From assembly GCF_023016045.1 (NCBI RefSeq), contig NZ_JALKAP010000011.1:62001-126000 (forward strand): a DNA stretch of 64,000 nt, read 5' to 3'. The notes beneath the pieces were generated by a model. The model saw only the letters and a program-made list of their open reading frames with translations, searched no databases and was not told where the DNA came from. The translations under genes and the position numbers were made by a program. The stretch is from Marinobacter sp. S6332 (GTDB lineage: Bacteria > Pseudomonadota > Gammaproteobacteria > Pseudomonadales > Oleiphilaceae). Below are positions 54,923 through 64,000 of this stretch, piece after piece (positions within the stretch are counted from its first letter, which is position 1; every line of letters starts with the position of its first letter).

Positions 54923-56659
54923 TCAAGTGCTGTTCTCGGGAGTTCCCCCGCTCAGCTCTCGCAGCTCTTGCCGTTCCTCGGCGGTAAGGTTTGCGAAGTT
55001 GCGTAAAAGTGTAGCCAGTTTTTGTTGTCTTGCTGCTTCCTCGTTCGGGTTTAGCAACTCTCGAGCTGCGGTCAGAGTGCTTTCCCGTGACGGTATGTGT
55101 TCTATACCGTCGAATAGATTGTAGAATTCTTCACGTGCCTGACTGTCCAGCGCCAACGCGGTTATAAGTGATTTCCGGTAACGAATTTCCCGCTCCAGAA
55201 TAAACTTGGCAAAGGCCTTGGCCTGATTGTACTGCCGGGAGCCGCTGGCAAGCTCGGTGACTTCACTGGCCAGATCGGGTGCTTCCAGAAGTGCGAGGCA
55301 CAAAATGCTGTCTTTGCTCAGTTTTACGTCAATGCGTTCTTCCGTAACGCGATCCCGGCGTTCGCCTTTCCAGTTTCCCCATTGCTGTGGCTTGCGGCCT
55401 TGCCATTGGTTTCGGCCCCCACAAAGGCGGAGCATTTCATGCCACATGGCATCCCGGAGGGTGCTTCTGGGCATTTTGTTCAAAAGCGGTTCAGCTCTGG
55501 CTCTTAGTTCGCCCCGGTTCTCCGGCAGTTGCAGATCCAAACCTTCGCTCTGACGGTCAAACAAGTACCGGGAGAAGGGAGTCGCGCCCTCGATACGCTT
55601 CTGAAAAGCTTCTGCACCTTCTTTACGTATCAGCGTGTCTGGGTCTTCGCCTTCCGGTAGCATCAAAAACTGCAAGTGCAGCCCGTCTGCCATAAGTTCC
55701 AGGGCGTTATCCATGGCTCGGTCCGCGGCTCTGAATCCGGCCTGATCGCCATCAAAGCAAAAGACGATATGTCTAACCTGCCTCAATAAAGCAGTGAGGC
55801 TATCCTGATTTGTTGCTGTGCCCAAAGTCGCAACGGCGAAATGGATGCCATGCTGGGCTAGCGCAATCACATCCATGTAGCCTTCTACCACAAGCAGCTT
55901 GTCGAGCTGCTTGAGCGCCTGTTTTGCTTCGAACAGGCCGTATATTTCCCGGCTTTTGTGAAATACATCAGACTCGGGGGAGTTGATGTATTTTGCCTTG
56001 TCATCGCCGAGCGTCCGTCCGCCAAAGGCGATGGTTTTGCCCCGGCTGTTGCGGATAGGAAACATGACCCGGTTGCGAAAAAGGTCCCGCGGTCTGCCGT
56101 ACTTGTCAGACACTGTGCCGGTTTCGATCAGCGGTCCCTGCAGATCTTTGCTTGCGGCATCAAACAGTGCAGTTCCCGCGGTTGGCGCATAACCCACCTG
56201 ATACTGCTGAATAATGCTGATGTCTAACCCGCGCTGCTTTAAATAATCGCGTGCAAAGTTGCCTTGTGGGCCGTGAAGCGCTGAATGGTAAAAGCGGCTG
56301 GCAAAGTCCAGCGCGTCGGTTAGCGTTCGCGCCTGCTGGATTTCCTGCTTGGCGGCCTGATCATAGGGCACTTCAAGCCCGGCTCTGCGTGCCAGTTCTT
56401 CAACGGCATCGGTAAAGCCCAGACCTTCGAATTCACGTATAAAACTGATGGCGTCGCCGTGGGCGCCACATCCAAAACAATGGTAGAAGCCTTTATCTGG
56501 CCTTACATTGAATGACGGCGTTTTTTCATCATGAAACGGACAGCATGCCTTATAGTTGGCACCGGCTTTCTTGAGTGTGATGCGCGAGCCGACCAACTCT
56601 GCCAGATCTACCCGGTCGAGCAGGTCTTCAACAAAGCGTTGGGGGATCAGTCCGCTCAT
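54923..56659 (-). CDS. dnaG: DNA primase
   Basis: 578 residues. N-terminal zinc finger CCPFHDEKTPSF then FYHCFGCGAHGD, RNA-polymerase/TOPRIM core (VVEGYMDVIAL, FCFDGDQAGFRAADRA), and a C-terminal helicase-interaction domain that ends with ELRELSGGTPENST. Makes RNA primers for replication. About 100 bp before rpoD. Confidence 0.97.
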   Translation of the reverse strand: MSGLIPQRFVEDLLDRVDLAELVGSRITLKKAGANYKACCPFHDEKTPSFNVRPDKGFYHCFGCGAHGDAISFIREFEGLGFTDAVEELARRAGLEVPYDQAAKQEIQQARTLTDALDFASRFYHSALHGPQGNFARDYLKQRGLDISIIQQYQVGYAPTAGTALFDAASKDLQGPLIETGTVSDKYGRPRDLFRNRVMFPIRNSRGKTIAFGGRTLGDDKAKYINSPESDVFHKSREIYGLFEAKQALKQLDKLLVVEGYMDVIALAQHGIHFAVATLGTATNQDSLTALLRQVRHIVFCFDGDQAGFRAADRAMDNALELMADGLHLQFLMLPEGEDPDTLIRKEGAEAFQKRIEGATPFSRYLFDRQSEGLDLQLPENRGELRARAEPLLNKMPRSTLRDAMWHEMLRLCGGRNQWQGRKPQQWGNWKGERRDRVTEERIDVKLSKDSILCLALLEAPDLASEVTELASGSRQYNQAKAFAKFILEREIRYRKSLITALALDSQAREEFYNLFDGIEHIPSRESTLTAARELLNPNEEAARQQKLATLLRNFANLTAEERQELRELSGGTPENST

Positions 56660-56702
56660 AATGGCTCCACATCAGGCCCGTTACACACAAGGGCCAATAG
56701 CC

Positions 56703-56739
56703 AAAAATGCCGCCGAAGCCAGGCCCCGGCGGCATTTTT
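56703..56739 (-). terminator. Internal terminator between rpsU and dnaG
   Basis: AAAAATGCCGCCG (56703-56715) with CGGCGGCATTTTT (56727-56739), T-rich downstream on the minus strand. A partial terminator at this place is known from the macromolecular-synthesis operon of enterics, where it lowers dnaG relative to rpsU. Confidence 0.85.
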
Positions 56740-56809
56740 TGGTCGCTCTGTGCAGCCTGCGGCTGAACAGGCAATCAGTGCTTTGCAGTCAAGCGGCGTC
56801 TGCGGTAAC

Positions 56810-57025
56810 TCAGTACAGACGCTCGAACTTGCGCTGTTCCCGCTGAAGCTTCTTGAGATGACGCTTAACGGCAGCGGCTGCTTTACGCTTGCGAACGGAA
56901 GTCGGCTTTTCATAGTGCTCACGACGGCGTACTTCTGAAAGTACACCGGCTTTCTCGCAAGAACGCTTGAAGCGACGCAGTGCTACGTCAAACGGTTCAT
57001 TCTCTTTCACTTTAACAGCTGGCAT
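56810..57025 (-). CDS. rpsU: Ribosomal protein S21
   Basis: 71 residues, [27 protein letters not shown] and a basic tail ([22 protein letters not shown]), the standard bS21. First gene of the rpsU-dnaG-rpoD operon and divergent from tsaD. Confidence 0.97.
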   Translation of the reverse strand: MPAVKVKENEPFDVALRRFKRSCEKAGVLSEVRRREHYEKPTSVRKRKAAAAVKRHLKKLQREQRKFERLY

Positions 57026-57061
57026 TCGACAATCACCTACCTGATAGATTCGGTTTCATTT

Positions 57062-57135
57062 AGATGCGCATCTGGCGTTGCCAGACTGGCTCGATTCTCT
57101 CGATCACTGGTCAGATTGGCTAAAACTCGACCAGT
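57062..57135. promoter_or_regulatory. Cluster of inverted repeats in the rpsU-tsaD spacer
   Basis: AGATGCGCATCT (57062-57073), TCTGGC-GTT-GCCAGA (57071-57085) and ACTGGTC-N16-GACCAGT (57106-57112 and 57129-57135) are perfect inverted repeats in the 249-bp divergent spacer. The first two overlap and cannot form together. They may be operators or mRNA leader structures of rpsU; no factor is identified. Confidence 0.4.
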
Positions 57136-57274
57136 TCGTAATTTAGGGCGGCAATGATAGCGCTTGGATCGTGGCAAGGTCAATGTTTGTTCGATGAAAC
57201 TGCCTGTGAGTTTCGGGTTTCTGCTAAAATGCGCCCCGTTTATTCATTCACGCCAACCGATGTGGCCAGATTAT

Positions 57275-58333
57275 ATGCTGATTCTGGGTATTGAGACTTC
57301 CTGTGATGAGACCGGCGTCGCGCTTTACGACACCGAAAAGGGCCTGCTTAGCCACGCGCTGTTCAGTCAGATCGATATGCATGCCGACTACGGCGGAGTA
57401 GTGCCCGAGCTAGCATCCCGCGATCACGTTCGTAAACTTTTGCCTTTGTGTGATCAGGTGTTAGCTGGGGCGAAACTTACCCGCGAAGATGTTGATGGCG
57501 TTGCCTACACCGCCGGGCCGGGCTTGATTGGGGCGCTTATGGTGGGAGGTTCGGTTGCCCACGCGCTGGGGTTTGCTCTAGGCATACCAGTGCTAGGGGT
57601 GCATCACATGGAAGGTCACTTGCTGGCACCCATGCTGGAAGACAATCCGCCAGCTTTTCCGTTTGTTGCTCTGCTCGTTTCGGGCGGGCATACCCAGTTG
57701 GTGCGGGTGGACGGCATTGGGCAATATCAAATGCTTGGTGAGTCTGTAGATGACGCAGCAGGTGAAGCCTTCGATAAAACCGCCAAAATGTTGGGTTTAG
57801 ACTACCCCGGCGGCCCACGGGTGGCTGCGTTGGCTGAAAAAGGTACCGCCGGCCGTTACCGCTTTCCTCGCCCAATGACGGATCGGCCGGGTTTGGACTT
57901 CAGTTTCAGTGGCCTTAAAACCTTCACTCTTAATACGGTCAATGCGGAAAAAAAATCTGTGGAGGGGCTGAGCGATCAGGTTCGCGCCGATATTGCTCTG
58001 GCGTTTGAGACGGCAGCCGTCGAGACTCTGGTGATTAAGTGTCGACGGGCCCTAGAGCAAACAAGCTGTGACCGGCTTGTGATTGCTGGCGGGGTGAGTG
58101 CCAACAAACGGTTGCGGGCAGGCTTGGAAAAGATGGCAGCAAAGTTACGCGCCCATGTATTCTACGCGCGCCCTGAATTCTGCACCGATAACGGGGCAAT
58201 GATCGCCTATGCGGGTGCCCAGCGCTTAAAGGCAGGGCAGCGTGATGGAGATCGAATTGTAGCTGTGCCCAGATGGCCGATGAATACATTGCCAGCACTA
58301 GATGAGGCTCGCTCAACTGGGCTTGTTGATTGA
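57275..58333 (+). CDS. tsaD: tRNA t6A biosynthesis protein TsaD
   Basis: 352 residues from ATG 57275 ([19 protein letters not shown]); the open frame to 57164 adds 37 residues not conserved in the family. The metal site HHMEGH and the [12 protein letters not shown] and VSGGHTQLV motifs are intact, and ALSCRR-like KCRRALEQ and [10 protein letters not shown] end the fold. Adds threonylcarbamoyl to tRNA A37 with TsaB/C/E. Confidence 0.96.
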   Translation: MLILGIETSCDETGVALYDTEKGLLSHALFSQIDMHADYGGVVPELASRDHVRKLLPLCDQVLAGAKLTREDVDGVAYTAGPGLIGALMVGGSVAHALGFALGIPVLGVHHMEGHLLAPMLEDNPPAFPFVALLVSGGHTQLVRVDGIGQYQMLGESVDDAAGEAFDKTAKMLGLDYPGGPRVAALAEKGTAGRYRFPRPMTDRPGLDFSFSGLKTFTLNTVNAEKKSVEGLSDQVRADIALAFETAAVETLVIKCRRALEQTSCDRLVIAGGVSANKRLRAGLEKMAAKLRAHVFYARPEFCTDNGAMIAYAGAQRLKAGQRDGDRIVAVPRWPMNTLPALDEARSTGLVD

Positions 58334-58348
58334 GTTGGCCCCGGGACG

Positions 58349-58939
58349 CTAGAGACCGATTTCCCGCCCTTGGGCCAGTCGTATGAGATTGTTGCGGTGT
58401 CGCACAACCACCAAAAGCGCGAGTAAGCCGAACAAAGGAAGGTTTTCTGGTTCGATGAACGCGCTGATCAATGGCCCGCTTACAACCGCGACTACTGAGG
58501 CCAGAGCAGAGATGCGCCAGCGCCATAAAATCAACAACCAAATAGCGGCCATGACAGCTGTGGTAATGGGGGCTAGTGCAAAACCGGCTCCCAGAGCGGT
58601 TGCGACCCCTTTGCCGCCTTTGAATCGGTAGAAGGCAGGGACCATATGCCCGGTAACAGCGAATAGCGCAACCATAGCTTGCGCCAAAACGGATAGCCCA
58701 GCGCTGTACGCGAGCCAAACGGGTAGCCAGCCTTTTGCAGCATCCAAAGCCAGAGTCATGGCAGCTGGTCGCCAGCCGCCGGTGCGGTAAACATTGGTTG
58801 CGCCGGGGTTTCCCGAACCTTGCGCCCGGGGGTCCGGTAGCCCCCAAAGTTTGCAGACGGGCAGTGCAAACAACACTGAGCCGCCAAGATAGGCCGCCGC
58901 GCACAGTAAAACAGTTGTTACCGGGTCACTCAGGGGCAT
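58349..58939 (-). CDS. plsY: Glycerol-3-phosphate acyltransferase PlsY
   Basis: 196 residues with five or so membrane helices and the PlsY motifs GSGNPGATNVYRTGG, GHMVPAFYRFKGGKGVATALGA and RHRNNLIRL. Transfers acyl from acyl-phosphate to glycerol-3-phosphate at the start of phospholipid synthesis. Divergent from folB, the usual arrangement. Confidence 0.95.
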   Translation of the reverse strand: MPLSDPVTTVLLCAAAYLGGSVLFALPVCKLWGLPDPRAQGSGNPGATNVYRTGGWRPAAMTLALDAAKGWLPVWLAYSAGLSVLAQAMVALFAVTGHMVPAFYRFKGGKGVATALGAGFALAPITTAVMAAIWLLILWRWRISALASVVAVVSGPLISAFIEPENLPLFGLLALLVVVRHRNNLIRLAQGREIGL

Positions 58940-59062
58940 TTGCAGTCTCAGAGACGAAGACGTGTCAGGGTGATGTGTGCGAAAATGCCGGCCCTCAATT
59001 TGCGAGCTGGCGCGTTTACAGTAGCCGCAGTTTGTATGTTATTCAATCAGCAGAGCGTGGAA

Positions 59063-59458
59063 ATGCCCCGGGAGCCCTTCTTGGCAGACAGCGTATTGAT
59101 CGAAGGATTGGTCGTAGAGACCGTGGTGGGAGTCTACGACTGGGAGCGTGAAGTAACCCAATCGCTCGTTGTGGACCTGGAGATGGCATGGGACAACCGT
59201 ATTCCGGGGGGCTCTGATGATGTAAAAGATGCGCTCGATTACGCATCGGTCAGCGAGCGCGTTGATCGCTGCCTGAAAGAACTCAAGCCGAAGCTGCTAG
59301 AACATGGTGCAGAGGTTCTGGCGGGTGTTCTGCAGCGTGAATTTGGCGTTGGCTGGCTTCGACTGGTACTGCGTAAGCCTGGGGCCGTGCCCGCTGCCCG
59401 GTCGGTGGGTGTTTGCATCGAAAGGACTGCTTTGAAAGGAGAGCCCGGTAATGCCTGA
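59063..59458 (+). CDS. folB: Dihydroneopterin aldolase
   Basis: 131 residues from ATG 59063, chosen over an open frame from 58940 that runs through the plsY start region. The family motifs DSVLIEGLVVETVVGVYDWE, DALDYASVSERVDRCL and VRKPGA-like LRKPGAVPAARSVGV are visible. Folate pathway, cleaves dihydroneopterin to hydroxymethyldihydropterin and glycolaldehyde. Its end overlaps the first folK by eight bases. Confidence 0.93.
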   Translation: MPREPFLADSVLIEGLVVETVVGVYDWEREVTQSLVVDLEMAWDNRIPGGSDDVKDALDYASVSERVDRCLKELKPKLLEHGAEVLAGVLQREFGVGWLRLVLRKPGAVPAARSVGVCIERTALKGEPGNA

Positions 59459-59975
59459 TCAAGTTCCGGTTTATATCAGCATTGGCAGCAATATTGATAG
59501 AGAGCGTTATGTGGTTGCGGCTTTGGACGCACTGGTAGGTTGGTTTGGTGAATTGGATATTTCGCCAGTGTATGAGAGTGAAGCCGTAGGGTTTGACGGC
59601 TCACCGTTTTTGAATCTGGTTGTGGGGGTAAAGACTAACCTGTCTGTAGGTGAGCTTTCACAGCACTTTAAACAGTTAGAAGCCGAGAATGGCCGCAGAA
59701 AAGAGGCACCTAAATTCAGCGCCAGAACGCTGGATCTCGACATTCTCACCTATGGAGAAGCGGTGGGCCGATTGGACGGAGTCGAGTTGCCCAGGGCTGA
59801 AATTCTAAAAAACGCGTTTGTGTTGAGGCCTTTGGCGGATGTTGCTCCGGCCGTTAAACATCCAGTTTGCCGGAAGACTTACCGTGAACTCTGGCAGATG
59901 TACAACACTGATCAGAAGCTCTGGCCGGTAAACTTCAGCTGGCAGGGCAGGGTGATTTCAGAGGCCGTTTGCTGA
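59451..59975 (+). CDS. folK: HPPK-family paralogue next to folB (divergent active site)
   Basis: 174 residues: ISIGSNID at the N terminus and SARTLDLDILTYG with the metal-binding Asp pair. The usual WGPR is FSAR here, and the VPH...R segment after it is replaced by ELPRAEILKNAFVLRPL, so a conserved His and Arg of 6-hydroxymethyldihydropterin pyrophosphokinase are missing. The other folK (63353-63850) keeps them. It may be a weak enzyme or have another role; this paralogue next to folB also occurs in Pseudomonas. Confidence 0.8.
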   Translation: MPDQVPVYISIGSNIDRERYVVAALDALVGWFGELDISPVYESEAVGFDGSPFLNLVVGVKTNLSVGELSQHFKQLEAENGRRKEAPKFSARTLDLDILTYGEAVGRLDGVELPRAEILKNAFVLRPLADVAPAVKHPVCRKTYRELWQMYNTDQKLWPVNFSWQGRVISEAVC

Positions 59976-61619
59976 GCGGAACAGTGCAATCAGGTTGTCG
60001 GTAGCGCTGTCACTTGTTTCGCCAGAGTCTTTAGGCTTCAACAATCTTGGCAGAATGTTTTCGCCCAGTTTTTTACCCAGTTCAACTCCCCATTGGTCGA
60101 ACGAATCCAGATCCCAAATTACGCCCTGAACATAGGTGCGGTGTTCGTACAATGCAATCAGAGCCCCCACGGTTTCCGGAGTTACCTTTCTCATCATCAG
60201 TGTGTTGCTGGGCTGGTTTCCGGGTATCACCTTGTGTGGCGCCAACCGGTCTATATCTGCATCCGCCATGCCGCTGCTTGCCAGCTCCGCTTTGGCTTCT
60301 TCAAGTGTTTTACCAATCATCATTGCGCGGGACTGGCCCAAGCAGTTGGCGAACAAGTCAGCGTGATGTGTGGCAACGGGGTTGTGGGTTTGCAGCGGTA
60401 TGATGAAGTCGGCTGGAACCAGTCGTGTTCCCTGATGGATAAGTTGATGGTAGGCGTGTTGACCGTTAGCGCCTACTCCGCCCCAAATTACCGGCCCTGA
60501 GTGATATGCCAGTGGCTTACCCTGCTGATCCACGCGCTTACCGCTGCTTTCCATGTCGAGTTGTTGCAAGTGGTCTGGCAGGTTACGTAGGTAGTGGTCG
60601 TAAGGCAGTATGGCGTGCGTTTCTGCGCCCCAAAAATTGCTGTACCAAATGCCTAGCATAGCCATGACAACGGGCAAGTTTTTTTCCAGCGGTGTCTCAC
60701 AGAAGTGAGTGTCCATAGCGTGGGCACCGGCGAGCAGTCGCCGAAAGTTATCCATACCAATGGTCAGTGCCACAGGTAGCCCGATAGCAGACCAAAGAGA
60801 ATAGCGCCCACCTACCCAATCCCACATTGGGAATACGTTGTTGGGGTCGATGCCAAATTTCTGTGCCGCAGCCTTGTTTGCGGTCACAGCCATAAAATGG
60901 CTGGCGACAGCCTGATCATTCCCACCATGCTCTATAAACCACTTTCGGGCGACCTTGCTGTTTTCCAACGTCTCGCGCGTGCTAAAGGATTTGGATTGAA
61001 CCAAAAAGAGCGTGGTTTCAGGATCAATTTTTGCCAGAGTTTCGCAGATTTCCGTACCGTCAATATTGGCCACATAATGGCAGCGGAGCCCGGATTCCCG
61101 ATATGGCTGGAGTGCTTCCGTTACCAGCTTTGGGCCGAGAAACGAGCCACCGATACCAATACTGACGACGTCCGAAAACGCTTTTCCCGTAAATCCCGTG
61201 CGTGTCTGGCCCAGCACGTCCCGAACAAAGGCTTCCATACTCGCCAGCGTTGCACTTACTTCCGCTGTCACGTTTTGGCCATCGACCACCAAAGAGTCTG
61301 TTCCGGGGTTGCGCAGGGCGGTGTGCAGGGCGGGGCGGCTTTCGGTAATATTTACCTTGTCGCCGCGTAAAAGGGCTGATCTGCGTTCTTCCAGCTTGCG
61401 GCTGCGAGCTAGATCCATCAGCGCCGTGAGCACTTCGTCGGTAAGCCTGTTTCTGGAGAAATCCAGAGACAGGCCCGCGCCATTGATAAAATACCGGTTG
61501 GCCCTGTCCGGGTCGTCTGCAAACAGCGCCTTCATGGGGCGGTTTTGCAGGCTATCCCGGTGAGCCAGTAAAGCCTGCCATTCGGGTGAAGCGGTCAATC
61601 CTGAGTGCGACGAGGGCAT
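59958..61619 (-). CDS. pgi: Glucose-6-phosphate isomerase
   Basis: 553 residues. Family marks: SIGIGGSFLGPKLVTEAL, FLVQSKSFSTRETLEN, WDWVGGRYSLWSAIGLP and NGQHAYHQLIHQGTRLVPADFI. Interconverts glucose-6-phosphate and fructose-6-phosphate. Its last 18 bases overlap the end of the convergent folK paralogue. Follows panC downstream of the panB cluster. Confidence 0.96.
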   Translation of the reverse strand: MPSSHSGLTASPEWQALLAHRDSLQNRPMKALFADDPDRANRYFINGAGLSLDFSRNRLTDEVLTALMDLARSRKLEERRSALLRGDKVNITESRPALHTALRNPGTDSLVVDGQNVTAEVSATLASMEAFVRDVLGQTRTGFTGKAFSDVVSIGIGGSFLGPKLVTEALQPYRESGLRCHYVANIDGTEICETLAKIDPETTLFLVQSKSFSTRETLENSKVARKWFIEHGGNDQAVASHFMAVTANKAAAQKFGIDPNNVFPMWDWVGGRYSLWSAIGLPVALTIGMDNFRRLLAGAHAMDTHFCETPLEKNLPVVMAMLGIWYSNFWGAETHAILPYDHYLRNLPDHLQQLDMESSGKRVDQQGKPLAYHSGPVIWGGVGANGQHAYHQLIHQGTRLVPADFIIPLQTHNPVATHHADLFANCLGQSRAMMIGKTLEEAKAELASSGMADADIDRLAPHKVIPGNQPSNTLMMRKVTPETVGALIALYEHRTYVQGVIWDLDSFDQWGVELGKKLGENILPRLLKPKDSGETSDSATDNLIALFRSANGL

Positions 61620-61651
61620 CCGAGAGTCCTTTCCTGATGGGTCGTAGTGCT

Positions 61652-62500
61652 TCAGCGGGTGATTGAAATATTATCAATGAGCCGAGTGTTACCAAGGAAT
61701 GCCGCAGCCAGCAGGGTAATGTCGCTGTCCTCGGGTGTGGCGGGCTTCAAGGTGAGGCTGTTGGCTATATTGAAGTAATCCAGGCGCAGCCCCGCAGCAC
61801 TCAGGCTGTTGCCAGCTTCGTTGGCCAGAACTTGGAAGTCGCTATGGCCTTCGCTAATTTTCGCGGCGGTGGCTTGAAGCGTCTGGTAAATTACCGGAGC
61901 GATTGTGCGCTCTTCTTCGGATAGGTAGCCGTTGCGCGAGCTTTTAGCTAAGCCATCTTCTTCCCGAATGGTTGCAGCACCAATCACCTCAACCGGAATC
62001 ATTAAATCGCGCACCATTTTGCGAATCACGGCCAGTTGCTGGAAGTCTTTTTCGCCGAACACCGCAAAGTCCGGCTGAATCATGTTGAAAAGAACAGAAA
62101 CAACCGTTGCAACACCTTCAAAATGCCCCGGGCGGCTGTCCCCGCAATGCCCGGCACTGACTTCCGGTACTACGACGCGGGTGTGGCGCGCAAGGCCGTC
62201 CGGATAAACTTCGTCTGCCGTAGGGGCAAAGACCAGAGTATTCCCCGCTTCACCAAGTTTGTTTTGGTCGTCAAGCAGTGTGCGCGGGTAGGTGTCAAGA
62301 TCTTCGTTGGCGCCAAATTGCATTGGGTTTACGAAAATACTGGTGACCACAATGTCGGCCGCTTCAGCTGCTTTGCGAACTAATGAAATGTGCCCCTCGT
62401 GAAGGTTGCCCATAGTGGGCACCAAACCAATGGTTTTCTCCTGCTGGCGGTAACCGCGGAGTATGGCGCGCAATTCTTTTAGCGAATGGATGGTTCTCAT
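61652..62500 (-). CDS. panC: Pantothenate synthetase
   Basis: 282 residues. The HIGH-type motif [12 protein letters not shown] and [34 protein letters not shown] are intact. Joins pantoate and beta-alanine. Its start overlaps the stop of panB by four bases (ATGA), a sign of translational coupling. Confidence 0.97.
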   Translation of the reverse strand: MRTIHSLKELRAILRGYRQQEKTIGLVPTMGNLHEGHISLVRKAAEAADIVVTSIFVNPMQFGANEDLDTYPRTLLDDQNKLGEAGNTLVFAPTADEVYPDGLARHTRVVVPEVSAGHCGDSRPGHFEGVATVVSVLFNMIQPDFAVFGEKDFQQLAVIRKMVRDLMIPVEVIGAATIREEDGLAKSSRNGYLSEEERTIAPVIYQTLQATAAKISEGHSDFQVLANEAGNSLSAAGLRLDYFNIANSLTLKPATPEDSDITLLAAAFLGNTRLIDNISITR

Positions 62501-63291
62501 GCCTTGAACGTATGCTCCTCGGCGGGGAAAGTGCGCTCACTTACGGCTTTTGCGTAGGCGGCGATAGCCTCCGGGATGGAGCTTGTCTCTGCCAAAAAGT
62601 TTTTCACAAATCGCGGCTTGCGGCCGGTGGTAATACCCAGCATGTCGTGTAGTACCAGAATCTGACCGTCGGTATCCGCGCCTGCGCCAATTCCGATAAC
62701 CGGAACCTTGACCGCTTGAGTGATTCTGGCAGCCAGCGGCGCTGGTACGCATTCTAGCAAGATAATGTCTGCGCCCGCCGCAACCAACTCGCAGGCGTGA
62801 TTGATCATCAGTTCTGCCGATTTTTCGTCGCGACCCTGAACCTTGTAGCCACCAAACTTATTGACGAACTGGGGAGTCAGGCCTAAATGTGCACACACGG
62901 GCACAGCGCGCTCTGCTAGTGCACTGATGGTGTCTTTCATCCAGTCTGTGCCTTCCAGTTTGACCATGTGTGCGCCTGCACGCATCAGTTCTGCAGCATT
63001 CTCTAATGCGGCATCTACGGTGCCATAACTCATGAAAGGCATATCGGCCATAATGAGCGAACCACGATTGCCTTTGGCTACGCAGCTAACGTGGTACACG
63101 ATCTGATCCATGGTAACGGGTAAGGTGCTGTCGTGGCCCTGAAGCACCATGCCCAGCGAGTCGCCAATCAGAATAACGTCTACCCCGGCTTCGCTGACTA
63201 CCTGAGCAAAGGTGGCATCATAAGAGGTTAGGGCGGAGAAGGCTTCGCCCTTCTCCTTGTATTCCCGCAGGGTATTGATGGTAACAGCCAT
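62497..63291 (-). CDS. panB: Ketopantoate hydroxymethyltransferase
   Basis: 264 residues. Motifs [29 protein letters not shown] and [27 protein letters not shown] of PanB are visible. First step of pantothenate synthesis, with methylene-THF. Downstream of the canonical folK by about 60 bases. Confidence 0.97.
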   Translation of the reverse strand: MAVTINTLREYKEKGEAFSALTSYDATFAQVVSEAGVDVILIGDSLGMVLQGHDSTLPVTMDQIVYHVSCVAKGNRGSLIMADMPFMSYGTVDAALENAAELMRAGAHMVKLEGTDWMKDTISALAERAVPVCAHLGLTPQFVNKFGGYKVQGRDEKSAELMINHACELVAAGADIILLECVPAPLAARITQAVKVPVIGIGAGADTDGQILVLHDMLGITTGRKPRFVKNFLAETSSIPEAIAAYAKAVSERTFPAEEHTFKA

Positions 63292-63352
63292 AAAATCCTT
63301 GCCTTTTGGGTAGGTGGGCCAAGACCGTGCCGGGATTTCCGGCGTTCAGTTG

Positions 63353-63850
63353 CTAAGGGTAATCCGGAGGTGGAAGCTTGCGCAACCGGTTGTCAGGGCA
63401 TTGTGCCCTTAGGGTGACGATTTCTGTGCCATCCGGCAGCGTTAAATCAGGTTTCAGATCTAATAATGGCTGAAGAGCAAAATCTCTATTATGGAGCTCT
63501 CGATGGGGAACAGTAAGTCGCTCGTCATCCAATGCGTGAGTGCCGAATATCAGCAGATCAAGATCAAGCGTGCGCGGTCCCCAGTGCTGAAGTCGCTCCC
63601 GTCCATGCGCTTGTTCGATGGTCTGAAGCTGGTCTAGCAGTGCGTGGGGCCCAAGCTCTGTCGAAATCCATGCTGCGCCATTCACAAAGTCGGGTTGGTC
63701 CTGCGGGCCCACAGGGCTGCTGGTATAAAAAGGCGACTGCGCAATCAGTGTCGTTTTTGGTAGCGCAGCCAATCCCGCCACAGCGCGTGCCAGCTGTGCG
63801 GCGGGCTCTTTCAGGTTGCTGCCCAGACCAATAAAAGCGTCGGTTTTCAT
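63353..63850 (-). CDS. folK: 6-Hydroxymethyl-dihydropterin pyrophosphokinase (canonical)
   Basis: 165 residues from ATG 63850, whose A overlaps the pcnB stop (TGATGA). All motifs are conserved: IGLGSNL, GPQDQPDFVNGAAW, WGPRTLDLDLLIFG with both Asp, and LTVPHRELHNRDFALQPLL with the His and Arg. Folate pathway. Sits in the usual pcnB-folK-panB-panC run. Confidence 0.95.
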   Translation of the reverse strand: MKTDAFIGLGSNLKEPAAQLARAVAGLAALPKTTLIAQSPFYTSSPVGPQDQPDFVNGAAWISTELGPHALLDQLQTIEQAHGRERLQHWGPRTLDLDLLIFGTHALDDERLTVPHRELHNRDFALQPLLDLKPDLTLPDGTEIVTLRAQCPDNRLRKLPPPDYP

Positions 63851-64000
63851 CAAGGCGCTGGCCGTTTGACCGGTTTGCGGCGTCGCCGCTTTTTCGGCGC
63901 GTCGTTGCTGAGCTCTGAAAGCATGCGCTCTTGTCCGCGTTCGTCTAAGCGCTGGAATTCTGTCCACCAATCACCAAGGCCGGGTTCGATTTCACCGCAG
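63850..64000 (-). CDS. pcnB: Poly(A) polymerase I, 3' end only
   Basis: The last 49 codons before TGA at 63850-63852 read WWTEFQRLDERGQERMLSEL then a short basic end with APKKRRRRKPV. This is the typical C terminus of PcnB, which adds poly(A) to mRNA and sRNA. The rest of the gene lies beyond position 64000. Overlaps folK by one base. Confidence 0.87.
   Translation of the reverse strand, partial: CGEIEPGLGDWWTEFQRLDERGQERMLSELSNDAPKKRRRRKPVKRPAP

Overview
The window reads as chromosome of a marine gammaproteobacterium close to Marinobacter (inference from protein style and gene order; no search was run). Most of it is conserved housekeeping DNA in orders familiar from Pseudomonas and Marinobacter: proC-yggS beside pilT-pilU, polA, pyrE-crc-rph-yicC, gmk-rpoZ-spoT-ridA, oxyR-recG, rpsU-dnaG-rpoD with a tRNA behind it, tsaD/plsY/folB/folK, and pcnB-folK-panB-panC-pgi. 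The first gene (metX) and the last (pcnB) are cut by the window edges.

Layout. 0-5.4 kb: metX (partial), a dynamin-like GTPase, yggT, proC, yggS, all on the minus strand. 5.5-9.5 kb: the twitching ATPases pilT and pilU, then a FadL-type outer-membrane transporter. 9.5-17.5 kb: polA, two small envelope or granule-type proteins, pyrE, crc, rph, yicC. 17.5-31.2 kb: an accessory block that splits the usual yicC-gmk neighbourhood. It holds a secreted von Willebrand A protein with 88-residue repeats, two TetR regulators with visible palindromic operators, an MpaB/DUF2236 oxygenase, and a catabolic set (GMC oxidoreductase, Baeyer-Villiger-type monooxygenase, HSL-type esterase, aldehyde dehydrogenase, acyl-CoA ligase, SDR, enoyl-CoA hydratase). 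These enzymes could in principle turn an alcohol or ketone into an ester, split it and feed the acid into beta-oxidation. 31-42 kb: RluA-type synthase, universal stress protein, gmk, rpoZ, spoT, ridA, SDR, oxyR, recG, HDOD protein. 42-47 kb: DUF2489, a molybdopterin oxidoreductase, a YdcH-type protein, and an OmpA/DUF4398 lipoprotein pair.

47.1-52.7 kb is the most foreign-looking stretch. About 1 kb of degraded sequence is followed by a compact minus-strand operon: FMN reductase, DUF1852 protein (MesX), core methionine synthase (MesD), and a bile-acid/sodium-symporter-family transporter. A decayed MetR-like LysR regulator lies divergently beside it, and the block ends next to a CAU-anticodon tRNA. 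This is a folate-independent methionine synthase module that seems to have been acquired horizontally and to have lost its own regulator. The window also carries metX, which feeds homocysteine synthesis.

52.8-64 kb is housekeeping again. It contains two folK genes, one lacking residues normally conserved in the enzyme. Two long intergenic palindromes (about 6.6 kb and 15.7 kb) share an inner core and look like members of one dispersed repeat family. No CRISPR array, rRNA or intact transposase was seen.
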